Assembly (NCBI GenBank): GCA_023897205.1
Contig: JAHWDD010000003.1
Coordinates: forward strand, 1,057,665-1,121,664
From: Exophiala sp. HKRS030
Taxonomy: Eukaryota; Ascomycota; Eurotiomycetes; Chaetothyriales; Herpotrichiellaceae
DNA: 64,000 bases
Direction of reading: 5' to 3'
Shown: positions 55,304 through 64,000 of the stretch, piece by piece
Position numbering within the stretch: position 1 is the first letter of the stretch
How the letters are laid out: each line of letters starts with the position of its first letter
The notes under the pieces: model-generated
Database searches by the model: none
The model's input: only the letters and a program-made list of their open reading frames with translations
Told to the model about the DNA's origin: nothing
Position numbers and translations under genes: made by a program

Positions 55304-57570
55304 ATGGTTGATCCATCCTTTGTCCGATGGGGCCTTCCATGCATTGGCGTTCTACTACTGCTATATAGGCTTTTAAGATATGGCATGCGCCCAAGAGACT
55401 ATCCGCCAGGTTTGGAGTCCTTCCTTGAGATGGGCAAAATGAGGCCGATAGAGTTCATTCTGATTTTTTACGCAGGACCTCCAACACTGCCCGTGGTGGG
55501 CAACCTACACGTTTTCCCCAAGACTGGAATTCATATCCAATACGACAAGTGGCTCAAAGAATGTAGGCAATCATGTTCCCGTCACTTGCTGCTCGCGATA
55601 CTGATAGACTACTGCAGACGGTCCTGTCGTCTCCGTTCAGATGGGTGGTCGTCCATTGATCTTGCTGGGAACGGCTACGGCAGTGTCAGATCTGCTCGAG
55701 AAGCGCGGCGCCATTTATTCGAGTCGGTGGTCTACCTTCTTCAGCCATTGTGGAGGCGGAAACAACATTGCTCTTAGACCGTGAGTTCAATGGCGAGATG
55801 TCTGTGACCACAGAATAACGTGTGAGACGCTTACATTTTCTCGGGCTGGTCCAGGAACGACGATGGCTGGAGACGACAGCGGAAGATCTATCATGTCAGA
55901 CTCAATGCCAAACTGTCTAACAATTATCTCCCATACCAGGTCAGTAGCCCAAGATATGCTCCTGCTAGGAAATTGCCAACCCTATAAAGACGTTTGAGAC
56001 CTCAAAGCTTCTTTTCGACCTCCTCGAGAGCCCCTCAGGCTTCCGAAAGCATTTCGAGCGATTCACTATCAGTATCGGCTGCACGATTGCCTTCGGTAGA
56101 AGAATTGACTCTTTTGAGTCCCCTCTCATGAAAGCGTTGATGGAAGTGAGTATTATTTTTGGAATTTTTCGATGATGTTCTGACACCGATGTAGCTTTTC
56201 CATCGATCACTCCAGGCCAGCAAACACTATCAGTTGTTCGATTTCTTTGGTTTGACTAGGTATATTGTTCACCATATTCCGGAACGCTTCAGCTCCGTCA
56301 AGGCTGAAATTGAGGATATGTGGAGGGGCCAATACAACCTCTGGGACCAGATGGTGGCAACCGCGAAGAAACAAATCGCCGATGGAAAATTCTACCCAAG
56401 TTGGTCAAAGACTGCAGTTGACCTTACTTTATAAGTTAATATTCTTCACAGGTTTCACTCGAGACATGCTCACCCAGAGTGCTGGTAGTCCCAAAGGAGA
56501 GCTTACTCCAAGGGAAATTGCAGCCAATGCTGGTGATGCCTGGATGGCGGCCACGTAAGTGGATAAGCTGTTCTGTGAGTCTGCCGCACGCTCACCCTTA
56601 ACTAGTGATACGCAATCAAACTCATTGTTGAGCTTCATCAAGGTAAGACGGAAGGCGCCATGAAGTTCCGGAACTAACTCACATTATACAGGCAATGGTC
56701 CTTTACCCTGAGGTTCAAGAACGCGCGAGACGAGAGATCGATACCAAGATCGCCGCCGACAAGCTTCCAGGATGGGAAGACCGATTGGAGCTCCCATATA
56801 TGCGTGGTTGCATGGAAGAGACACTGCGATGTATGTTATGTGCGGGCCAGACTGAGTTGAGCATCTGAGCAGCTAACTTGAACTTAGGGGCACCGACAAC
56901 TTTGACAGGAGGACCTATGCCTCACATGCTGACCAAGGATGATTACTACATGGGATACCGTCTTCCCGCGGGTGCTGGAGTGGTCAACTGCGTAAGTCAA
57001 ACGTTTGTCCCCTAGGCCTGTTCTTGCTAAACAGAGATCAGGTCTGGACTGTCAATAACGACCCGGAACGATTTTCGAACCCGCGAGAATTCGACCCTTT
57101 GCGATTCGAGGAAACAGGAACTGCAATTGAAGGATTCAGTGTGATCAATGACTACAGCAGAAGGCCGCATGTCACATTCGGGGCAGGTCGGCGTATCTGC
57201 CCTGGTTCGCATGTGGCGGAAAGAACTGTCTTCATCGCAATGTGTCGACTGCTCTGGGCCTTCGAGTTTCATCCAAAGCTGGATGCGAAGGGAAAGCCGA
57301 TCCCAATTGACAGAGATGCATTTGAACCCGGTCTCGTTGCAGGGCCAGCACCTTTCGAGTGAGTCCCCCTATTCAAATTGGATTTGCATGTTTCGGTGCT
57401 GACATTAGAACAGTTGCATTATCAAGCCTCGTAATCAAGAGAAGGCCCGGAAGATTCGAGATATGTGGAAAAAGGCGCAGGAAAGCTTGGATGAGGACGG
57501 CAACTACACAGAGGAGTTCTTCTTGAAGAATTGGACCGCCGACAAGGGCCCCATGGTCAAGCAAGAATAA
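55304..57570 (+). CDS. cytochrome P450 monooxygenase
   Basis: Twelve exons: 55304-55409, 55476-55562, 55618-55780, 55855-55939, 55990-56145, 56195-56399, 56452-56554, 56606-56642, 56692-56830, 56888-56991, 57042-57358, 57414-57570; 552 aa. Membrane-bound microsomal P450: N-terminal anchor (GLPCIGVLLLLYRLL), proline hinge YPPGPPTLPVVGNLH, I-helix with AATDTQSNSL (the usual A/G-G-x-D/E-T-T/S position, second Thr being Gln), ExxR in MEETLRW, and heme loop FGAGRRICPG with the Cys ligand. The overall style is that of fungal P450s related to O-methylsterigmatocystin oxidoreductases. Two donors are non-standard (GTTTGG after exon 1, GTTGGT after exon 6) but both restore the frame and avoid stops. 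Likely hydroxylates the cluster's substrate; substrate unknown. Confidence 0.87.
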
Positions 57571-58339
57571 TTGTTAACTCTGCAGACCACCTGGATTATC
57601 CCATCTCTGGCTGCAGGCCGTCTCCAGAATCAGAAGATGCACAGCAACCGACTTGACTCGCCGGATGATTGGAAGCTCCTTGAGCATTCAAATCAGGGAT
57701 CATGCTTCTTGGGAAGCTCTAGAGTACGACATTTACCAATTGAACATAGCCTGCGTAGTAAAAGCGACTGAAGTCAGCCACACTTGGGGGAAAACATCGA
57801 AGTATACAATGAGAAAGGGATGCCCAAGGGAGACATTAAAATCACTTTTTCAGATATCCCCAACTTACTTGACAAGAGACGCCAGTACAAATTAAAGCAG
57901 TCTGATGTACGTTGGTAGACCCAACGGCAACCCGAGTATCATTGTAGAGACGTGTAGTTTTGGATGAAGAGAAAAGGCTTGCCGAGATCATGCTCGTACG
58001 TCGCCCAAAGGATGTGCCTCTGAAGGTTGGCGGTGTTCTCTTTGTGTGAAGCCCATCGAACCAACCGTGGCTCCAGGCTAGACACTTTCCGACGGTGTGT
58101 CGTTAATTGCATGCTGTTCAAAAAGGGGTCTGTGGGGTAAAACAACGGGGATACTGTGATAATCGACAGCTTAGTCACTGGCTTGACCAAGTTGCCATGT
58201 AGATAGAAACGATTCTGCCCGTGTTTGAAATGGGTGGTGCATACTCCAAGGGCTTTTGTGCAAAGAAGTTCCACATGAGTTGTGTTGTGTAACTAGCCAT
58301 CGACTTGATTGAACTCTCTCCTGCAATGTACCATTCCTG
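57571..58339. other. intergenic, no gene seen
   Basis: 769 bp between the P450 3' end and the amidase start, holding the amidase promoter. No supported gene. Confidence 0.5.
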
Positions 58340-60149
58340 ATGGCTCCTCCGAAGTATTTGGAGGCCGCGAAGAAGGCTTGTCAGCGGAGGAACGATGCTC
58401 TTGCTGCTTTTTATCAACCTCCAGAGTGGGATGAATCAAAATTGCCCGCGAATCTGACCGAGTACTCCCTAGATTCGGGATACTATTCTTCAGAAGAGCT
58501 TAAGATAATTCAGACGTCGGCCAGGGATATTCTGGTTAATATTGCACAGAAAGAATGGACTTCCCTAGCAGTCACGCAGGCATTCTGCAAGGCTGCAGCA
58601 CTCGCTCAGAAACTGGTAGGATGCCAATCTCCCTGCAACAGGCTTCTGAGATAATTAATGATTGCGACAGACGAACTGCTTGACAGAAGTCCTCTTCAAA
58701 GAAGCCTTCGAGACGGCTAGGACTCTGGACGAGCACCTGGAGCTGACCGGAAGTATTGTTGGCCCTCTCCACGGTCTCCCGATCTCGTTGAAAGATTGCT
58801 TCATCATTGCACCTTATCCAGCTTCCATCGGACTGGCCGCCCTAGCGAACCAGCCTCAAAATAATGACACGGTTCTGGTATCGATCCTTCGAGAGCTGGG
58901 CGCCGTGCTCTACGCCAAAACAAATGTACCTACAAGTATGCTCATGACAGAGACGACAAACTGCATCTGGGGCGAGTGTCGCAACCCACTTCAGAAACTA
59001 CTCAGTCCTGGAGGATCCAGTGGAGGGGAAGCCGCGTTGATCGCTTTCCATGGCTCGCCACTCGGGGTCGGTACCGACCTAGGTGGGAGCATCCGCACAC
59101 CTGCAGCGTGGTGCTATTTGTATGGCCTCAAGCCCAGTGTTGGTCGATTTCCGTCATGGGGAGGCATGTCTGGGATTCCTGGACAGGAATTTGTTCCTGC
59201 CGTAAGTGGTCCCATGGCAAGAGATCTAGATTCTCTGCGCCTCTTTTGTGAGACGATTCTATCCCCAGCCGCGGCCCCCTGGAGAAAAGATCCAAAATGC
59301 CTCCCGATGGAGTGGAAAACCAGTGTGCTGAAGCAGGGAACAAAGCTCCGGGTTGGGCTGATCGGGAGACATGATGGTGTGGTCCACTGTCATCCTCCTG
59401 TCGAAAGGGCTCTGGGGTTGGTGAAAACGGCCTTGGAGGCCCAAGGTCATGAAGTAGTTGACTGGCGCGTGGATGACCATGGCGAGATTCTCAGAGTGAG
59501 TTCGCCTTGTTGCTACAAATCATCTTGTCATCAAACATGTCTGACTGATGATGACAAAGACTCTTCAACTGGGGCTGTCCACGCTCAGTGGCACAACTGT
59601 CGCCGACATGCTCGAGGAGTGGGATGAGCCGTTGCTTCCTTCCATGGGCAGCTTCAAAGCCTCGCCCGAGCGCAGAATAGTCCAGGCCACGGTCGTGGGC
59701 TCTAACAATTTGAAAAAGGGAGAGTTGCAAAAGTCGTACCTCGAGCGCATGGCATCGATCGATTGCATCATTCAAGCAGTTTCCCCATTTGCCGCCGCAC
59801 GTCTGGGTGCTACGCAGGAGAGATTCTACGTTGGGTATACAGCTGTGTGGAACCTACTAGGTATGGGTTGAATATGCTGCACCTCCTGACTCTGGTTTGA
59901 CACTAATTACACGTAGACCTTCCTGTTTGCACATTTCCAGTGACAATGGCCGATAGAGATCTAGACAAGGCCCGGGACCTGTCACAATTTCAATATCTTA
60001 ACGACCTAGACTCCAAGGTCCAAGCAGAGTATGACCCGGACATCTACCACGGCGCTCCTGTTTCATTGCAAATCGTGGGCAAACGGTTAGAGGAAGAAAA
60101 GGTCCTGGACATGGTGGACGTTGTGGCAAAGGCTCTGAAGCAATATTGA
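58340..60149 (+). CDS. amidase (amidase-signature family, acetamidase-like)
   Basis: Four exons: 58340-58615, 58671-59495, 59560-59860, 59917-60149; 544 aa. The catalytic Ser-cisSer-Lys triad is complete: Lys133 in LPISLKD, Ser208 in SPGGSSGGE and Ser232 in TDLGGSIRTP. The spacings of 75 and 24 residues equal those of the fatty acid amide hydrolase group (known). The N-terminus resembles fungal acetamidase-like enzymes (MAPPKYLEAAKKACQRRNDAL). The C-terminal part contains GAPVSLQIVGKRLEEEKVL, a standard end of the family. Reaction: hydrolysis of a carboxamide; the substrate is not evident. It runs in the same direction as the P450. It could process an amide formed from, or feeding into, the pathway. 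Confidence 0.92.
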
Positions 60150-60604
60150 GATCATGCGATAAGATCAGAGATGTGAGCCTTAATGCATGCAGCAATCTCC
60201 TTGTGCTCTGCAAGGATGATCGAGAAAAGGAGATATATAATTATGAACGAGAGTTATATTGAGATAAATGGATAAATTACTCAAAGCCGATACGTCCCTA
60301 ATTGCCTGGGTACGAACATGCTCTTTTGTCACTGCTTTGACGCCGATTATGTCTTGTTGGTCAGTGGCCACGCGGCAAAACCGAAGGTAAGACTTTCTCC
60401 CTTGAGATCCTTAAGGGTGCATCATTGGGACTAGGACAATGCAAATCTATATGCCTATGAGGAAAAGCCGATATGATGGAGGAGGAGATCGGGATGCTCC
60501 TGTCTAGCGTTCTTGACATGTTACGTCTGTCCCAAGACATTGCTGCTACAACAAAACCGGCTGTCATCTCGCTTTGCTTCGAACGGTACATCGCAAATGT
60601 TGTC
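60150..60604. other. intergenic between convergent amidase and BVMO genes
   Basis: Shared 3' region of two convergent genes. No supported gene. Confidence 0.55.
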
Positions 60605-62874
60605 TCAAACTCGGTTCTGATGAATCAAATCCTGCAAATCCGCCTCCAATGCCCCCTCCAGATCAATCTGACGATCTTCTCCATCCACCAGGCCCATGTA
60701 ATAAGACAAGTCTCGGCCATCGAACTCGCGAACAGCAAAGCCGTCACCCAGAAATTGCCATCGGTTCAATTTGTTGCAGTAGATGATATCGTAATCCTCG
60801 AATCGTGGAATAGAGAGTAGCTCCAGATACGTGAGTCTCGAGCCTGGAAACATCGAAAGCGGGCCATCGACTCGGCCTTGCTTGAAGACACTGGAACAAG
60901 GTCCTGTCCATGCAGTCCTTTGGAGGTACAGGTCCGCGTGTTCTTTGAACTCCCGCACAGCTTCAGTCTTCGGAGTGATGCTTTCGATTCGATCTCGCTG
61001 CATCTTGTCTATGCACTGGAGCACATTGGAAGCCAGGATTTCGAGCATGGGGAAAAGTGATCCATGTCCGGATGGCCCGTTGGGACCACCCATCATGAAA
61101 TAATTCGGCACTAAAGAGAGAGGGAACGACATGATTAGCCTGCGACCTGATGACCCGTCCAGATTCTGCTGAAAATTCTTACTATGCGGAACTCCGAGGC
61201 CGATGTACGACTCGGGCACCTTCTCCCACAGCTTGGCGATGCTGTAGCCGTTTGCCTCCACTGGAAAACGTGGGATGAAGCTGGTGTTGAATCTATCATC
61301 AGAGAGTTAGTGCACATGCATACTTGGAGCTCATGCGGTCGGGTATGAGTTGACCTACCCGGTGGCACATATGATGACATCCACATCGACCTGACATCCT
61401 TCACAATCAATGAAACCTGTGGCATTAATCTGTTGTACTTGTTTCGTGTATACTTTGACATTTTCCTTGGTGAGCGCTTCAAGGAAACCTTCACCGGGCT
61501 ATACAAAGAAAATTAGACCTTATACGGCAGACTTTCTCATGAGGCCCTCACCGTTGGACGCCGACACCCGACATTGAAAGTCTTGGGAATGATGGCTTCA
61601 ATCACCTCGGGGTCAGCTCCTTGTAGCCGTTTTCTCATAGCTTCCTCGGCAAACTGATTGGACAGGGTCAGCGTGGATGGTCTTCTCTTTTTCTGCGTGA
61701 ATCAATGATCCTACCTTCCTGGCTGTCTTGGACTCTGCGGTGTTGTTGAGGATGAACTTGAAGCGGACGTTGAGCTCAGACTCAATCATTTTGCAGTATT
61801 TGAGAAAGAGCTTGGGATCTTTGGCGAACTTTTCTTTCTGGGCAGTGGTATCTGGGAATGTCTGTCAGGGATCATACGCTACACTGGCTTGAGAATCACG
61901 ATGTACGCACACTTGAAATTGCCGCCGGTAGGACCAGCGAACTTTTGTGCAAAGCCAGGCGTGATCCACGTGGGGGATCTGACCCAACAATAAAGCTGCT
62001 TCACTTGTGGCTGGATCTTCGAGATTATTTGGATGCCACTGCTTCCGATGCCAATCACGGCCACTCTTTTCCCTCGGAGATCGAGACTCTCGTCGTAGTG
62101 AGCACTATGCGTGAGACTTCCCTTGAAAGAATGAAGGCCCTCAATGTCAGGCCATTTCCAGTTACTGGTGCAAGGGTAACATCATGTCAGCATCACCGTT
62201 CAAAACAGAAGATTTCGGATCACACAACGTACTTCAACCCTCCTCCTCCATTGACAAAGACATTGCAGGTGTCGACAAATGTGGTTCCATCAGGCCTTTG
62301 TATGCCAACCTCCCAGAGACCTTGCTGAGAGTTCCAGTAGGCTCCTGTAATGGTGTGCTGCAGTTTGATATACTTCATGAGACCGTACTTCTCCACAATG
62401 TCTTTGAGATACTGCCAGATATGCTTCGACTCCGAGTAGTACTCGGGCCAAAAAGGGTTGGGTTCCCATGTGAACTGATATGCCGCCGATGGGATATCGC
62501 AAGCACAGCCAGGGTATCTAAGTATCGTTATTTGGACGTCAGGCCCAAGGTCCTCAAACAGTTCTACCAAATTCCCAAACAAGAGGCGCTCGCGCAGGAC
62601 AAACCTACCGATTTTCGAGCCATGTTCCTCCTATATCCGTATCCTTTTCATAGATCTGTAGATCGACGTTCTCTGATTGATCTTGGACAAATTTTGAAAA
62701 GCAAATCCCTGACACACCTGCACCAAGATGGATGACGCGAATCGGTCTTCGTGTTCCGAAATGTTCTTCATTTGTTTCGTATCCTCGTTCGTTTCTTATG
62801 GGCCAGCCTCTCTCATTATAACGTATCTCGTTGTTCGATCCCAGACCAATTCCGTTTTCTTGAGAGGGCGCCAT
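60605..62874 (-). CDS. Baeyer-Villiger monooxygenase A (flavoprotein)
   Basis: Eight exons: 62874-62609, 62517-62233, 62164-61911, 61851-61715, 61653-61552, 61498-61359, 61292-61183, 61110-60605; 599 aa. FAD-binding Rossmann GAGVSG at 51-56, the Baeyer-Villiger fingerprint F-x-G-x3-H-x3-Y-D at 197-208 (FKGSLTHSAHYD), and the NADPH-binding GIGSSG at 222-227. It also has VDVIICATGF, PNYFMMGGPNGPSGHGS and the N-terminal extension before the Rossmann of the longer class I type I group. Reaction: NADPH- and O2-dependent insertion of oxygen next to a ketone, yielding an ester or lactone. The start at 62874 (MAPSQENGIG) was chosen over the upstream in-frame non-ATG start. Intron 7 (61182-61111) is 72 bp with no in-frame stop. 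Confidence 0.9.
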
Positions 62875-63630
62875 CTTTGTTTGAGATTCGCCAGATTTGG
62901 TATGTTTGCGTACTGTCAATGAAATGCCTCCAATCGAAACCTATATGATCAATTGCAGAGACGCACTCAGCAACCAATACGTAAGCAGAGGATCTGGTCA
63001 AGTCGCAATTCTCTTTTAGATAAGCCTGGTTTGACTCCAGGCCTCAAGACTTGACTGTGGAAGCAAGCGGTCACTTACCTGCTGGCCGACAGTTCTAGAG
63101 TGGGTCGTGGACTCATAATCGCACGTACAGTAATATTTGTGGGCCTGTGCCTCATAAGCCAAACTCAGCTGATCTTGAAGGCAGAACTGTCTTTGGCTTT
63201 CTCGCGCGACTTGCTACACGACATCTTGGAAACTTGCATAAACCACAAGCAAAGACATTGGTTAGAGAGGCGATGTCCTCTCGAGTAGCTCCCCTCAACA
63301 TCAAGCTGTTGTAAATGATGAACAGATTCGCCTCTGGAGTAGTTTAGCCGAAGGGTAAGGCACATTGACATGTAGAGCAATAATATTTCCATCCATATGC
63401 TGCAACAAAGGGGTCTAACAGTATGAAAATCTATTGTTGTTACTTTGCACCGATCTTTCGGCATTCCATTTTTGGAGATAGCCTGTCCCAGTGGGAGCAT
63501 CTCGTAGTGACCCAAGGCATGTTGAGTGTCTCTTAGACCACACTTTTCAAATACAAACACTATGTGTATTCGAGACCTCTGTGTTCATCAAGACCCAATG
63601 CTATGTATTCCTGTAAGGAACATCATGTCC
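62875..63630. other. intergenic between the two BVMO-type genes
   Basis: Holds the BVMO A promoter and the 3' region of the next gene. A - strand open frame of about 130 codons in 63165-63560 shows no family content and is left out. Confidence 0.5.
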
Positions 63631-64000
63631 TCATGCCCCAACACCATTCGTGTGAGAGTGTCCATTCATCTCCACAGACGCCTTCTTCTCCCACGGAATT
63701 TCCACTGGAACATACGCTTCGTCGAGATAGCCTGACGTAAATTCTCCATTCACTTGTTTCTCAGTGAATCCATTTCCGATCCAAGCCAGTGGATTGTCGT
63801 CGGTCTCCTCTCGCAGCTTGTATTCGAAGTCTTCCCACCGAGGGTGCTTGAAGACGTAGGAGCCATGGGTCGAGGTACCTGGCCACAATGGGAGAAGACG
63901 CCCATGTGGATCTCTCTTGTTTTTCCACCAAGCATTACACTTTTTAGCAGTTAGCAAAGGCTTCCGATCAACTCCAGGCTGGAGTCAAGCACTCACAGGC
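63631..64000 (-). CDS. C-terminal end of a second Baeyer-Villiger-like monooxygenase (partial)
   Basis: Cut by the window edge. The last exon spans 63939-63631 (102 residues); an intron lies at 63996-63940 (donor GTGAGT, branch GCTAAC, acceptor AAAAAG), and only four bases of the previous exon are visible. The exon starts with CNAWWKNKRD and continues with LLPLWPGTSTHG, then HPRWEDFEYKL and NPLAWIGNGF. This is the C-terminal signature of FAD-dependent Baeyer-Villiger and flavin-containing monooxygenases (LWPGS/T and the GNGF end), not of BVMO A, which ends differently. The tail after that, with IPWEKKASVEM, is hydrophilic. Its substrate and full length cannot be known from this window. Confidence 0.8.

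Noticed and set aside
61111..61182. Reading BVMO A straight through this stretch as coding
   Set aside because: GT-AG ends, a pyrimidine-rich acceptor and the direct joining to PNYFMMGGPNG, which fits the family better, favour an intron.
38146..64000. Interpretation as a trichothecene or other toxin cluster because the transporter is TRI12-like
   Set aside because: TRI12-type transporters are widespread and no terpene synthase or other toxin core enzyme is present in the window.
1..64000. tRNA genes, rRNA, CRISPR arrays, insertion sequences or bacterial operons
   Set aside because: None was recognised; spliced genes and fungal families make a bacterial reading untenable, and I saw no cloverleaf-like tRNA sequence by eye.

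Overview
The window comes from the nuclear genome of a filamentous ascomycete (Pezizomycotina). The evidence is many short GT-AG introns of about 45-90 bp with CTAAC-like branch sites, fungal-specific families (Pkr1, TRI12-type MFS, bZIP with DUF3425-like C-terminus, fungal P450), and no operons. The mix of families recalls Eurotiomycetes, possibly Chaetothyriales (black yeasts); that last step is inference from gene content, not proof. Exon models below were built by hand from splice sites and reading phase, and nearly all close perfectly in frame.

Region 1 (1-37 kb) is mostly conserved housekeeping: a small Gly-rich hypothetical protein, the complex II assembly factor SDHAF3, two divergent F-box proteins, a 3.5-kb gene-free tract rich in simple repeats, a C2H2-type zinc-finger protein with an unresolved 5' end, another 3.6-kb tract with no gene I can support, the V-ATPase assembly factor Pkr1, an MDR-type oxidoreductase, a nine-exon CDF zinc transporter, a GTPBP1/2-like GTPase, an AidB-like acyl-CoA dehydrogenase divergent from a WLM metalloprotease, the SWR1 subunit Vps71, a small mitochondrial membrane protein and the very large Dop1.

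Region 2 (about 38-64 kb) is quite different: thirteen genes of accessory metabolism packed together. In order they are a 14-TM-type MFS transporter, an SDR, a small bZIP regulator, a second SDR, an SxxK serine hydrolase/acyltransferase (class C beta-lactamase/LovD-like), a SnoaL-like protein, an AtuA/DUF1446 protein, a second bZIP regulator, a third SDR, a cytochrome P450, an amidase, a Baeyer-Villiger monooxygenase, and the 3' end of a second Baeyer-Villiger-like monooxygenase cut by the window edge. No polyketide, peptide or terpene synthase is present in the visible part. The set (hydroxylation, alcohol oxidation, ketone-to-ester insertion, ester and amide hydrolysis, isoprenoid-type acyl handling, transport, two dedicated regulators) reads best as a catabolic cluster for a cyclic or terpenoid ketone/alcohol, although a tailoring part of a biosynthetic cluster extending past 64 kb cannot be excluded.

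A dispersed 9-mer, TACGGAGTA/TACTCCGTA, occurs exactly eight times between 8.2 and 19.9 kb, only in noncoding DNA.
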